Below the pieces are notes generated by a model. The model was not told the DNA's origin. It worked only from the letters and a program-made list of their open reading frames with translations, and made no database searches. This document shows positions 35,801 to 48,386 of a DNA stretch of 64,000 nucleotides, one piece after another. Location of the stretch: positions 12,625 through 76,624 of the forward strand of contig NMRA01000235.1 of NCBI GenBank assembly GCA_002633005.1, given 5' to 3'. The DNA is from Phoronis australis. Taxonomy: Eukaryota; Phoronida; Phoronidae. Each line of letters begins with the position of its first letter. Within the stretch, counting starts at the first letter, position 1. The position numbers and the translations under genes were made by a program.

Positions 35801-36420
35801 AAGCGATATTCAATCCGTGGTTTCGTAAAACAAACTTGCATAATTTAACGTTATACAATGGATCTTGCAGTGTCCCTTTGTGTCAACGTGCTCTTTGGGA
35901 TCTTTATGACCGGAAAACAGTATCTGCGTATTTCCCCGAAAAAAAACTTGCGAATTTCCTGCCCGTGCATCCATTTTGACTGAGGAGGAAACTCAAATCA
36001 ATTTCATAACAGTAGTAAATGACCTAAATGACAACATGGTTTTGTAAAACAGTGCACTGGTTTAACGCAACTCTTTTGTATAGACAGTATCCTCAATCGT
36101 ACTAGCGAACAAATCCAAAGTACGTTCATCAGGTACCAAGCGTTAGCACACCTGCTGTCTGCTGTTTTTCACTCAGTTAATATTTACATGCGTTTGCCAG
36201 GTATATTATTACTTTTCTATTGTCAAAACATGGTAGAAAACACAAGAATAATAAAACTAGGGTGAGCTTGCATACCCCAAAGAGCGTGATGCAGAAACAT
36301 GAAAACCGTTTCGTCTATATATCAAAAGAGCCAGAACGTCTAGTATGTACAGTGAAGCACACGTGGCACTAAAACACTATTCTTCCATTGGAAATCGCGG
36401 AATGAATGAAATCTCATTAC

Positions 36421-36693
36421 CTGGGGCCGAGACCGAGACCCAGTTTCGCCAACCACCACCGCAGACTTGTTTCGAGTTCCCGGGGCACGGATCATCGCAC
36501 TCCTCATCTGGTTTCTTCGAATATGACCCATATCGATTACCGCACCAGCACTCATCACCGTCTTGCGTCCCGGCAAAGGAGTAGCCTATGTTTCCGCAAA
36601 ACTTTCGGCACTTGTCGTTCGTGTTGGAGGACAAAGTGTATGCGTAATATCTCAGATCTCGAACCCAGTCGTCACCAAAACAGCCAGGCAAAG
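36421..36693 (-). CDS. WSC domain exon
   Basis: A 273-bp exon, phase 1 at both ends, between an ACACTCCAG acceptor and a CCAG|GTAATG donor. It encodes LPGCFGDDW, then NDKCRKFCGNIGYSFAG, DECWCGNRYG, EECDDPCPGNSKQVCGGG and WVSVSAPG. This is a canonical eight-cysteine WSC domain, including C-x3-C, CWCGN, C-x3-PCPGN and the CGG turn. WSC domains are extracellular, putatively carbohydrate-binding, and occur next to kringle and CUB domains in Kremen proteins. It directly precedes kringle 1 in transcription order. No signal peptide or membrane segment is encoded in this exon. Confidence 0.9.
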
Positions 36694-37829
36694 CTGGAGT
36701 GTAAAAATGCTTATTATCCAAATTCAGATTCAAAAAGATTCAGAAAACAGAATTTGTCCTTCTCTAAGTTTTTAAGTCAAGTTTGTGGTGCAGTTTTTTC
36801 TATCCGCTTACTTTTCGAAAAAAAATCAACATGCTACAAGTAAAATACCAGGAATTAGGTTTATATGTCATCCGTACGCAAATCATAACGTTTCACACCT
36901 TTTCTGCACGTGTATGCCATTCTTTGAGCAGTTTTACAGAAAAAAAAGAAAACACAAACACTTTTCTAGAAATCAATGGAAACTGTCATGTGCATGAATG
37001 CTTTGCCAACATTTCAGAGCAGTACAAGCAAATGAGACGACCACAAGACGTCCCCAGGGCTTGTAATGACGATGTCACACTTCCAACCCACTGAAACATC
37101 CTCAGTTTGACAAAAGCTGTAAAACCAAAAATATAAAATCTAAGTGATGTGTGCGCGCCTATGGCACAACCCAGAGTGGAAAAAGTTTAACTGGGCCCGG
37201 TTGCATAAAAGTCTGTACAACCATACATTATTGACAACAGATTCGCAACTCCTTCATGAAAATACACACTCAGCTTGTGTTCCTTGCAATCGCAGTTCTA
37301 CGATTTCGTAAGTGGTTTGGTGGTCCCCAGCTCAACTAAATGCGCATTAGTTTTTCAACAGGCTACAACTACATCGAATAAGTATCCAGGCAAAACACTG
37401 CGTCGCCGTTATGAAAAATAACTCTTTTAGCAACAAAATTGTTTAGCCAAATTTTAGAACGACTAAGTCATTGGGTTACTACAGTAACGTGGATGTTAAG
37501 TAATCTGTGTTGCCAACCATATGTGAAACTTGCGACGACAAATAACGAATCATCTTTCCTGAATACGTTTAGCGTGTATTTGTTTCGCCTGTTTGTCATT
37601 TGGCAATTCGTGTATGGGAGTATTTTACACACAAATACCCCCAGGATATCCATATTTATTCTCTAAGTTATACTTCTTAGTGTTATGTCTCACCACAACA
37701 ACATTTTAATCTAATATTGCTTTTTGTTTCTAGAAGGATTTCGAGAGCAAATCACATAACGTTTTACGCACATAACAAAACTGAACTGGTCACCTCAAGC
37801 AATAAACATATATACTTGTATATGCTCAC

Positions 37830-37971
37830 GTGGTACAAATGAATTCATAACCCGGACCTTTCCATCACCGCCACACTTCTGCTTCCTTCCTTTCGTGTAG
37901 ATGAGTGTCTTGGGAGACTCTCCAAAGCTGGTTCCGCACCAGCATTTAGAGTATATAATGCCCACCAGTTT
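37830..37971 (-). CDS. Split WSC-like domain, exon 2, block B copy
   Basis: Same length (142 bp), acceptor (TCTAG) and donor (CAC|GTGAGC) as the block A exon at 3214-3355. It reads KLVGIIYSKCWCGTSFG, later KQKCGG and NSFVP. By my count 24 of 47 codons encode a different amino acid from copy A and only 4 show silent change, yet every cysteine and the SPK motif are kept. It joins in phase 0 to exon 1 at 41658-41794 and in phase 1 to the WSC exon at 36421-36693. Confidence 0.72.
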
Positions 37972-38904
37972 CTAGAGCATACATGTATGGAAGATCTTAA
38001 ACATTATAAAGTTTCCCGATAGTAATCCCCAGGGCCGATGTTTGTAATACGACAAAGCATAGTTTTCCAGATTTTACCATTTAAGCCCTGGCTTCTATTA
38101 GGGGAATGGTACAGGTGTATATAAACGAAAAATATTTGTGAACACCTTGCTGAATGGGTGAAGGTGAGGGAGGCGTGGTTAAGAGGTCTCAAGTTAGGTA
38201 GTAACCAAATCGGACATCGCTGTCCACAGTGAATAAACACCGGTACACACGACAACGTCCATTAGGACTAGGTGCTGCAATAAACGCTGGTTGGATACAC
38301 AAAATGTAAGTCTTAACTGGACTTAAGACTTTTAGGCAATGTTTTGCTAGCTACTTAGTAGTAACTATATGTTTGTTGTTTAGCTTCTGTGACACGTGTA
38401 TGTGATTGACCTGGATACGATACCAGCTACGTCGGTTTACTTCTTCTGATGGTCGGGGTTTTCAAAGGTACACTGTTTGCCATCACGCTCAATTCAGAAT
38501 TCATACATGTTCAGAATATGACCGGTTTTGCTTATTTCAACCAGTTCTCGTTCTATCCCTCCTAAATAATCATTGCCCTCAAACGTGAAAAATGAAAGCA
38601 GGAATAAATTAAGACCTGATAGGCCTACTCCCTGTGTCACAGTGTGCATTTTGGTGCTTGGTAGGTGGCGTTCTTTTCAGTAAAAGGGAGGGGGTGATCG
38701 AGTCCCCCAACGGGTTGATTTCAGTTTGGCCTACTCCATATTTTGTCGACCTTACTTTCCTCCTGCCCTCCATTCCTGCCGTTTTACCTCAACCTGCAGA
38801 CTTCTCACTTGCATCTTCCGCCAACAGTTTCACCGCTGTGTATCGCTTTTAAGCGGAACGTGGCAGTTCAGAGAAAATAATTTTGGTTGGACCAGCTACA
38901 CAAA

Positions 38905-39979
38905 AGATGTATGACTTCAAAACTTTTCTTGCAAACGATGACAACAAAAAGCAACTCTCTCAACTGTTACTGCCTGTCTGGAGTGTGTGAAGGCAGTTTC
39001 CAGGTAGAAGAAAACCGAGATGGCCATCCTGATTGTAGACGGGCATACAATGGCGATGAAGTCCATATTTTATTTTCTGAACAGAACTTTCTGATTATTT
39101 CTTACTTAAGTAATTTGCGATGCCATAATGTAATAATAAAAGTGATTTGATGTTCATAATCAGGAGATCCCACATATCTGCAGTAACCAATAAGAGACTG
39201 ACTTAAGAATTGTTTTGTACCTCCAGTACGCTGCCTCACTTGGTACAGAAACGACGTCGTAAGAATCCCTGACACTGATGTCTTTGTCATTCTGGTGCAG
39301 GCATGCTATAAAATTGACTTTATATCTAGATACAGGTTCTGTAAAACATCCGCAACTACTGAATCTCTCCGACCTAGCAAAATCCTTAGGAAAAGACTAC
39401 TGTGAAGCTCTACCTGGATTTTACGTATACACTGGAGAAGATTGCATCAGTGCGTTTAAATGTAAAGGAAAGGTTGGCCCCTTAAAAAGCTAGAAAAGAA
39501 TAAAAAATTTCACCGTGCATTCAGCCAACGTGACGTTAATTAGGATGTGAGTTGGATGAGTTCAACTGCCTCATGTACGGCCAGAGTCGTGAGTCATCGA
39601 AAGATGCTACTCGTGCCAAGATGTTACGTAAAAGGGTAAGTGAAGATGAAATCCTCACAAGTCCAAGATTGACCTTGCTCGACTTCCCTCGTGCCAGTCT
39701 GCACTGAAACCTCACATCCAACGACTAAGTCACCGTATCACTTTGTACAAGGGTGCTTGCGAATATATTAATGAGCAGCCAAAACCTTGTGACGAAGGAC
39801 AAGGGTGGATGTGGACTGACGAAAGAGTGTTACAACCTGTGTGGTCGTGTTGGGCTATCTTACTAAACTCACTGATTGATTTCTTGCTCACCAATGTTTG
39901 TGAAGTGGACTCAGGAGAGGAAAGTGGAGGGTTGTATGGAAGTTTCACGGAAAGCAATGAAAGTGACATGGAGTCTTAG
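38905..39979 (+). pseudogene. Decayed C-terminal part of the same multicopy family, with FEN1/PIN-like motifs
   Basis: Across at least three frames the plus strand reads FKTFLANDDNKKQLSQLLLP (about 38911), DTDVFVIL (39271), LYLDTGS, SLGKDYCEALPGFYVYTGED then CISAFKCKGKVG (39380-39480), ELDEFNCLMYGQSR (39555), PHIQRLSHRITLYKG (39705) and an acidic tail to a stop at 39977. A DTDV strand followed by a GCD-type loop and GKGK recalls the acidic residues and helical turn of FEN1/XPG PIN nucleases; in this copy the GCD is GED. That relation is my inference. Frameshifts near 39300 and 39700 and a stop at 39491 show it is dead. Confidence 0.6.
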
Positions 39980-40399
39980 AACATGTAATCAGTGATATCA
40001 ACACCTAATGATTGTCCATATTTCTGCAACCATTTTCCGGCGTTTTTTTCTTTAGAATATTTAAAACTTTTAGTTGAAATTTGGCTCATTAAAGAGCTTA
40101 TTACATAAACACTGAAAGTTGCACATTCAGTGTTTGTATTGGCTTATGTACATTTTCAGTGTTAGTAACCGTATAATACAAATTAGATGTAATAGATTAT
40201 GAAGAAATTTATTCCATCGTAATGCTTGTTCCTCAAAATATCGGTTTTGACACTTGATTTTTGCATTAAAAGAATAAGAAAGTGTGATATCATAAAATAA
40301 CGAAAAATCGGTAATGGCGGCAGTAATTTGCATAAACACGCACGTGGGACACTTTTTCTTGTTAACATGTTTTTTTGGTTTTCACACATATTTTTCTTT

Positions 40400-40700
40400 G
40401 TGAAAATGCAACTTTAAAGTAGAAGTCCGGGGGGTGCACGGGGGCCATTTTTTCGACTCGACTACTAAGTTTATTAGCCGCTCGTGGAAGTATTTCTGGG
40501 ACAACGATGGCGAACTCAGAATGCGCTATTCAAGACCTCCAGCGTTTTTACGACACTTTCCGTTTTCAATCACCAGACTTCAGCAAGAGCAAAATTCTTG
40601 GAAAGTAGTGCTATCACTGAAGAGGCCACCTTCATTTTAAGTATCACAATAATAAATAAATAAATAAATAAATTCGCGTGTACATGCAGGGAATAAGATT
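40400..40700. repeat. Partial copy of the ~0.9-kb dispersed repeat, with a (TAAA)n run
   Basis: AATGCGCTATTCAAGACC and CACCAGACTTCAGCAAGAGC are shared with 4711-4780. A (TAAA)-type microsatellite lies at 40651-40673. Confidence 0.5.
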
Positions 40701-41341
40701 GTGAACTGTTAACACTTATTGAATATTTAACTACGAGAGAGTTGTCATGCAAATTTTCCAGACGGACTTATCAGGAACTGATCCACTGGCAGCCTAACAA
40801 ATTTCCATGCCGTCTGATCTGCTCGCCTAAAAATTTTGACCGATTAGATCAGTTGATGCAACTGAAAATAAGTTCGCTGATATACATGCACCACTGCAGT
40901 GATTGAAATTTAATTTCTTGAATCAGACGCTCGTACCATAGTCAATCGATTTACACAGTGGCTTCCCCTGTCCTCAATTTACGACGGGGACGCTGGCCAC
41001 AACTGCAGCTTCCTATATAATTAATGTTTACGAAAAACTGGAGAAGAGGTTCCCCCATGTCCCTGCATTACGGCGGAGAATGACGGGGAGATGAAGTGTG
41101 AGTAAGACTACTGCGATTCTCAAACATCTTTGTAGTGCCGTTTCCATTGCTGCTGTTGCGACTAGGGAATTATTTTCAATACCTGGCGTGGCTGTCCATG
41201 TCGGTGCTACTGTTGAACCTGGTATGTTATTTACAGCAGTGCTGCAGTACCTGAAGCAGCTCATGATTATGTAGGTGGTGTTTTGGATGATGTTGCTGCT
41301 ACTGCTGCTGCTGCTGCTGCTTCTGTCGATGCTACTGCTGC

Positions 41342-41477
41342 CTGGGACGCGCAGCATTGAAACAAGTGGGGCTACAGCCCCTCAATCCCCGTGTGGTGCA
41401 CTACCCATAGACCATGGGCTGCGCAGCACTGAAAGAAGTGGGGGCTATAGTCCCCAGCCCCTATGGTGCACCGTCCA
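41342..41477. repeat. ~67-bp GC-rich palindromic element, two tandem units, after a (CTG)n run
   Basis: Two units of the 5208-5274 element lie head to tail where block A has one. They are preceded by an impure CTG trinucleotide run at 41290-41342 that is absent from A. Confidence 0.55.
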
Positions 41478-41657
41478 CGTGCTGTTGAAAGTGCGCTACT
41501 GTTGTGGATGCAATGCTTTCGCCACAAAATAAATTTACTCGAGATTTTATGGATACCAAGTCCAGACGTGGGCATAATTTTCGCAGACACGCGTTTTAAG
41601 GCACAGTAATCCCGACAAACGCTGACATTTAGAAACCAGGTATGAAAATGTCCGTAC

Positions 41658-41794
41658 CTTGAAATCCCTTCCACACCTGAGTCTACATAACTCGTGGGGC
41701 TCTTCTTTCGTCTTGGTGTTCCATGATATGTCGATTAGGTTATTCCTGTAACATCCATGAATTGTTCTTGGATGTACCCAATATTCTTGTTTCC
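41658..41794 (-). CDS. Split WSC-like domain, exon 1, block B copy
   Basis: It has a CCCACAG acceptor (phase 1) and the TTCAAG|GTACGG donor (phase 0), and encodes QEYWVHPRTIHGCYRNN, then ELCRLRCGRDFK. It is one codon shorter than copy A. The first ten codons are identical to A, but beyond GCYR most residues differ; about 16 codons change the amino acid and 4 are silent. The three cysteines are kept. This is the most upstream exon of the mosaic gene that I can support. No signal-peptide exon was found between here and DMGDH. Confidence 0.72.
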
Positions 41795-43045
41795 CTGTGG
41801 GATATGGCAGATGGTTACTCCAAATCTTGGTTCATTTGCTTGTTGGTGCTGTGTATTTTAGTCAATTTTTCCATCGAAACGTGTCAATTATCTTGTGGAA
41901 ACACAATTTACCAAATATGTTTCATCTTAATGGCTCTGTTATCAACTGTTTACTTGGGGAAATGAAATTTCTACAAGCGTGTTGCTTTTTTGCCGTTTTT
42001 TTTTGTAGAATTTATATCTCATCTTCGTAAAACAACAAGTGTTTTGCTAATGGGTCGGAAACTCTTATTTTTGGTTGAACTCGAGCGCAAAATGGCGATT
42101 CGGCTGCCATTTTCCATTCCTTAATTTGCTGAGCCATAGCTCTGCTGTCTCTGTTTTGAATCATGGTACGTGAATAGACATTTTTCACTGCCATCATGAT
42201 TAAGCAATGTTGGTGCAATACACTGTATCTGTAGAGTCTCGTAGTGGACCTTTCTGATGTTTGGCACACACATGCAAATAGATATTATGCAGTGCTAACT
42301 GCTCTGCTCTAGTCGTTTCTCGCTTCCACTAAACATTCTCAACAGGGCTCTTATTGGTAACGAGGAGTTAGATGTTTTTGTTTGAAATCAGACGCCCGAT
42401 GGACCTCGGCCTACAAATGTTTCGTTTGCTGTGCTGTGGATCTGCTGTCTCCGTATGGATTTATCTTACGTTTTATCTATTAAGAGCACTTGAAGAGCTT
42501 TCGAAAGTGAGCCATCCGTCATTGTGTCAAGCGCTATCTGAGTATTTACGCCTGTTTCTCGCTGCATTACTTACAGAGTTGTTCGTGTGATGGCTGTCCT
42601 TTTTGACTAATTCCTCTTTGCATTTTTTGGTCCACAAACAAGTAAGTTGCGCTACAGGTGGCATTATTGGGAATAATAATTCAATACACCTGTAACATGG
42701 TATTGCTCGTGAAAAACGCTTAGCTTTTCATACTGAAACCTTGAAGTTCATTCACGAAACTGTTAGACCATTAGACATCTTCTAGTTCTACAAAAAGTTC
42801 CAAAGATGGTTTTGGCTCCCAATTTCTGTACAAAAGTTATTACATAATTAGTAATTACTAGGCGTCAATACGGAAGCGTTTTTCATACTTTAACGCGTAC
42901 TACTTTTGATGAGCTTGGTTTCCATACATTTACAGGCTTTCTACCATTATTTCATTCATTTTTTATCTTTAGGTGTGCAGGTTGATGTGGAATTTGAGTG
43001 TGACCATTGAAACCGTCACTTTTCTTCTGCGGACTTCGAAGCCTG

Positions 43046-44253
43046 TTTAAGGAATGGTTCACCGCAGGGGGGACCACAAACTATCTGTTAAGGATTGGTT
43101 CACCGCAGGGTGACCACACACTATCTGTTAAGGATTGGTTCACCGCAAGGTGACCACAAACTATCTGTTAAGGATTGGTTCACCGCAGGGTGACCACACA
43201 CTATCTGTTAAGGATTGGTTCACCGCAGGGCGACCACATACTATCTGTTAAGGATTGGTTCACCGCAAGGTGACCACACACTATCTGTTAAGGATTGGTT
43301 CACTGCAGGGGGACCACAAACTATCTGTTAAGGATTGGTTCACCGCAGGGGGACCACAAACTATCTGTTAAGGATTGGTTCAACGCAGGGTGACCACACT
43401 ATCTGTTAAGGATTGGTTCACCGCAGGGGGGACCACAAACTCTCTGTTAAGGATTGGTTGACCGCAGGGTGACCACACACTATCTGTTAAGGATTGGTTC
43501 ACCGCAGAGTGACCACGCACTATCTGTTAAGGATTGGTTCACCGCAGGGTGATCACACGATATCTGTTAAGGATTGGTTCACCGCAGGGGGGACCACAAA
43601 CTATCTGTTAAGGATTGGTTCAACGCAGGGTGACCACACACCATCTGTTAAGGATTGGTTCACCGCAGGGTGACCACACACAATCTGTTAAGGATTGGTT
43701 CACTGCAGGGGGACCACAAACTATCTGTTAAGGATTGGTTCACCGCAGGGTGACCACACACTATCTGTTAAGGATTGGTTCACCGCAGGGTGGACCACAA
43801 ACTCTCTGTTAAGGATTGGTTGACCGCAGGGTGACCACACACTATCTGTTAAGGATTGGTTCACCGCAGGGTGACCACACACTATCTGTTAAGGATTGGT
43901 TCACCGCAGGGGGGACCACAAACTCTCTGTTAAGGATTGGTTCACCGCAGGGTGACCACACACTATCTGTTAAGGATTGGTTCACCGCAGGGTGACCACG
44001 CACTATCTGTTAAGGATTGGTTCACCGCAGGGGGGACCACAAATTCTCTGTTAAGGATTGGTTCACCGCAGGGTGACCACACACTATCTGTTAAGGATTG
44101 GTTCACCGCAGGGTGACCACGCACTGTCTGTTAAGGATTGGTTCACCACAGGGTGACCACACACTATCTGTTAAGGATTGGTTCACCGCAGGGGGGAGCA
44201 CAAACTATCTGTTAAGGATTGGTTCACGGCAGGGGGGACCACAAACTATCTGT
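43046..44253. repeat. 40-bp minisatellite, about 30 units
   Basis: The repeating unit is CTATCTGTTAAGGATTGGTT followed by CACCGCAGGGTGACCACACA. Unit variants differ at a few sites (GGGGGGACCACAAA, CAACGCAGG, GACCGCAGG). Block A has one unit at the same place (6815-6858). The period is not a multiple of three, so open frames through the array (for example 44098-44283) are incidental. It is not a CRISPR array: there are no unique spacers. Confidence 0.95.
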
Positions 44254-44665
44254 CGCCCATCTAGTCACCATTGTGTGAATTAATTTTTTCTTTCTTCGCT
44301 TGCACGCTACAGGTCATGTATATTATCCGATAGCAGTGGAATTTACAAACATATTTTGTCTCATAAGTATGCTCTTGGTTGATATTGAGACGACCATTTC
44401 CCATGCTTGTGGTGGTGCTGAACCATATGCCGCTGTCCCTTGCTGTGATTGGACTCGTGTTTGTGGATAATTGGACAATCAGTCTTCGATGTGTCACATA
44501 TTCTTGGACACTTGCCGTTACAGGGTTAGTGAGTGATGGTGAATCGATTTAACCTGCGTGCCGTAACTTCAATGTCTCTTAAACTTTTTGGATCCGATTA
44601 ACCCACCTTGCCATACTCTAGATGTCGTTGTCAAATTACTCTTATTATGGAGTAGTTTTCATTGC

Positions 44666-44794
44666 TTATTTGTACTAAGGTTACAGTTGGCACTTTTCAT
44701 TTGTACTAGGGTTACAGTTGGCACTTTTCATTTGTACTAGGGTTAAAGTTGGCACTTTTCATTTGTACTGGGGTTACAGTTGGCAGTTTTCATT
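44666..44794. repeat. 31-bp tandem repeat, four units
   Basis: Units of TTTGTACTAGGGTTACAGTT then GGCACTTTTCA repeat four times. Block A has a single related unit near 7990 and again near 8350 across the assembly gap. Confidence 0.8.
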
Positions 44795-45464
44795 TGATTA
44801 CATGAATTTTAGATACATGGTGTAGGTTATCAATAGCTCGGGGTTAATTTCTAAGTTTATGTTCTACACGCAGTAATGCACATTGAGGGCTACTGTACAT
44901 GTTTCTTTTGTTTTCGTTTTGCAGACCTTTAGCTTGATATCCCCAGGGTGATTTTTTTATTTTTCCCATGTCGATATATATTTTGAAGAGCTTTTTGCAT
45001 CATTTATTCCGTAAGCTGTGAAATAATCTCCACAACTCATGCGCTTACAATAAATATCCGCCATATTTGCTATGCGCTTTTGAGACTAATACTAACCCCA
45101 GCCTACATGCAACTTTCATTTTTTATCATTGTTATTTAAGCATAGCTTACTAAATTACCATAATTTGCCTGCGTCTTATACCGTTTTAGATGAGTTTTAT
45201 TAAGGTCCGGATATTTTGAGCATAATTCTCGTAATAGAATGTTTGGGTAAACGTCGTAAAGTTACGACGTTTGCTGTGAGTCTCAGATTATCAGTTTTAT
45301 AGCGTTAATGACGGTAACAGTATGATAATATGGTGTTTAGGGTTGCCTTCCAAGAACAGAAAAATCTAAACAATTTACGTTAATGAAATTGTAACCAGGT
45401 ACGAAGTTATCAACATATAAACCAAATGGCGAAAGCAAATGAACACTTGCATGACAGTTGAAGA

Positions 45465-45677
45465 TTGATCAGAATTACTGTACACCAAGTGGCGCGCAGG
45501 ACTGTGTGCAAGAACATCGCTGTAGATGGAACGACACCGGGACCACGTGGACTGGAAACAAAGTTTGGTCTCACAATTAGTTGTGTAGGTTCATTCAAAC
45601 ACCTGACCTGCTTGAAATATTTCGATATCACCTGGCACTTGCGACTAGATAAACAGGGAGCTCAGACTAATGTCTAG
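45465..45677. other. Conserved open frame of unknown function, block B copy
   Basis: This is the counterpart of 9029-9241. It encodes the same 70 residues on plus and the same 73 residues on minus despite five substitutions. See the block A entry for the strand question. Confidence 0.4.
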
Positions 45678-46626
45678 GAAATCTCAGTTTACATTTTGAA
45701 ATAGACCATCGAATGAATATTTGATATGTTGTAAGTGGCTTTTTATTTAACGCGATTGAGAACTTTGACACGACCATGGTTATTTATCAATCTCACAACT
45801 CTCAAAGATGTGAATTTTGCTGAAAGACTCAGAGTAATTTAGTATAAACTCTAGAGCAGAGCAGGCTTATTTTTAACGACAAATCAAAGACCTTCTAACG
45901 TTACAAATGTCGTTACAGGCGAAATGTAATCATCTGGTCAAGCTTATCAGAGAGAGCGCAAGGAAGCAACGAATATTTAATTTCTTCAGTAAAGACAGTT
46001 TGAAAGAACAAATTGTTGAATTAATAGATGTCTCAACATTGCATGGAGCATGTTATAAACGTGTATACAGCAGAAAGCAAACAATAAAAAATGTAAAATT
46101 ATGCACATTCACCTTCATAACGTACTCTCTCCCTAAGTTTTGTGGAATGTTGCCATTGGCAGCTGCTCGTGGAAAATTTTCCTAGATGACGACAGCGAGT
46201 TCACAATTCGTTATTTCAGACCATGTTCTTACGTCACTTTCCGTTTTTAACCACCAGACTTTAGCCCGAGCACATTGGCATGTAGTTACTGTAAGTCTCA
46301 TGAGAAAGTCATTCAGCGACGTGATATGATTATGCCTAGACACACGCCTAAGTAGACAATGATCATCGTCTCTATCCAGAGTAGCTGCTGACAGGGCCAG
46401 CAGAGGCGATGGTCATTGCCTAACGACTAAGAAGCCCTGGTTGTGGGTGGTCGATAGACTGAACAGACAGGAAACTTTTGCTGCGGCAAGTGACAAGATT
46501 CTTATAACGGTTGACGAATTCTGACATTTTGGATTTAGTTTAACCCAAATCGTATTTGCATTTTAAAAAAACAAGAAGCTCAGCAAAATAGACAATATTT
46601 ACATTAGTGAAAGTAGAAACAACGAT

Positions 46627-46876
46627 TCAAGAAAACAACAACGGCTTTAAGACTTGAAATGTTTCGGTGTCATTTATTCAACACCATCCTCAGAAGTGAT
46701 AATACAGTGGCCACCTGTATCTGTGCTTCATTAGTTGTTGCTGGGCCTAGCTAGGTGGCCACTGTATTATCACTTCTCAGGAGGATGGTGTTGAATAAAT
46801 GACACCGAAACATGTCAAGTCTTAAAACCGTTGTTGTTTTCTTGAATATATGCTGCTACTTGCTATCATGGAGAAT
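46627..46876. mobile_element. 250-bp inverted-repeat insertion flanked by CAACGAT
   Basis: The arms of about 90 bp (TCAAGAAAACAACAACGG... and its inverse ending ...GTTGTTTTCTTGA at 46845) form a long imperfect hairpin. CAACGAT stands on both sides (46620-46626 and 46877-46883), while block A has one CAACGAT and no insert. A 31-bp tail (46846-46876) follows the right arm inside the duplication, so the element is not perfectly symmetrical. Confidence 0.7.
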
Positions 46877-47209
46877 CAACGATGGTAGAAAGTGGAAATA
46901 TTAAAATTCCGATAAATGTTGAGTGGGGGTACGTTCAGTCGATGTCAGGACAAATGTAACCCACCGTAACAGGTACAGTATACTTTGGTACGCGAGGTTT
47001 ATGGGAAGTGACCCTCAGAAGGGATTCATTTTCGCGGCAGTTTCGCCCCGAAATTGTACCTTTTGTGAGTTAGTTTCTCCAAAAGCCTTCTGTTCGGTGA
47101 AATGTTATTTTTTCTGGAACACCGCTTTCGCAGAGTGAAAGATTCACAGAATCAATCTGCAAAAGAGTCCCCATTTTTTAATCCACGATGTTGTAAATGA
47201 GTGGGTATG

Positions 47210-47990
47210 CTATTCCCTAGCCTTGGTACAAAGCAGTATACTAAATATACAGCTTTGCACCGATGTGGGTAAAAAGTGGTAAGATAAAATCTAACACAAA
47301 ATTAGTGTCACTAAAAACTACAGTCTTCCTTGAGTAAACTAAATTATGTAACGGTGTTGGAAAAAATGTCGTTCTACCGTTATTCTCCTGCTAAGGTTGT
47401 GGAGCAATCTTTAGCGACAGCTTTCTGCTCCATGAAATATTGCGTCACCTATTGGCCAGTTTCTTTTTTCGCCGATTCTTCAATCAACTGTTCTTCTTAC
47501 ACGAGGATGCGTACACGTCACAACAAATTATCTGAACTGGTTTCACTTCATTATAACTTTTAGATTTTTGATACTGAAAAACCGAATTCAGAAGAAATTT
47601 TGCTGCTGCCAAGCTATCATCCTCTCCCGAGCGATATCGCAAAAAATTAGGAAATAGCGCATACGCGTGACACGAACGTACTGTTTTAAAAAAGATGACA
47701 TACTTTTCATTGTTAGAAAAGGCGAAGAGTTACGCAAGAAAATGGCATCCATTGCATTGTTTTTCACTTAAACGGCTGTAACGGGCAAGGTGAGTGTCGG
47801 TTGATTCCCAGATTTTGTATGCACCCCGTCCGGTTTTTAGCTTTACATTTTGATACAACTTTCACGGCGCGATGACGAGCAGAACTACCCTAGCTGCGTG
47901 AAAGTTCGGTGTCTACGGAAGAAATACACACAGTGTTACCTAGCTGTATTTTGACTACAGTCTTCATACAGCTAGCTGGCTGGCTAGCCA
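47210..47990. mobile_element. Block B copy of the TIR element seen twice at 12.1-13.4 kb
   Basis: The sequence matches the reverse complement of 12590-13340. Its right end reads GACTACAGTCTTCATACAGC and then GCTGGCTGG words. The left TIR is missing or degraded. Confidence 0.6.
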
Positions 47991-48386
47991 TCAGCTCTTT
48001 TAGAAGGCTGGCTATTGGCTTCTGTTTTTGTTGACAAATTAAGTTATTACATCCGAAAATTTCAAATTTCAGTTGATCCATTCTTGTTGTTTTATTTACC
48101 GATTCCTATCTTATAGAATTTCGTTAGTACTAACACACTGAACATGAATTTCCTTCCCATTATTTGGGTTTATGTACATTTCAAAAATTTGTGAAAAGCT
48201 CTCCAATGGTCCTTTATTTGTGTAAAGAGCTAATTTCATGAATCCTTATTCTTTATCCAATAACATCTCCTCAAAACTTACCCAAGTTTGTATTCGGAAT
48301 GCGAGATTATTTGTAATGCGTTGGACGCAAACGTGATTCGGTCATCGCGCGTTTTATTACGTTTTTTTAGTCAGGCAATTTGTGAC

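Noticed and set aside
43046-44253. CRISPR-like array
   Set aside because: Units are contiguous with no unique spacers, and the DNA is eukaryotic. It is a minisatellite.
44098-44283. Open frame through the minisatellite
   Set aside because: The 40-bp period shifts the frame each unit, so the frame is incidental.
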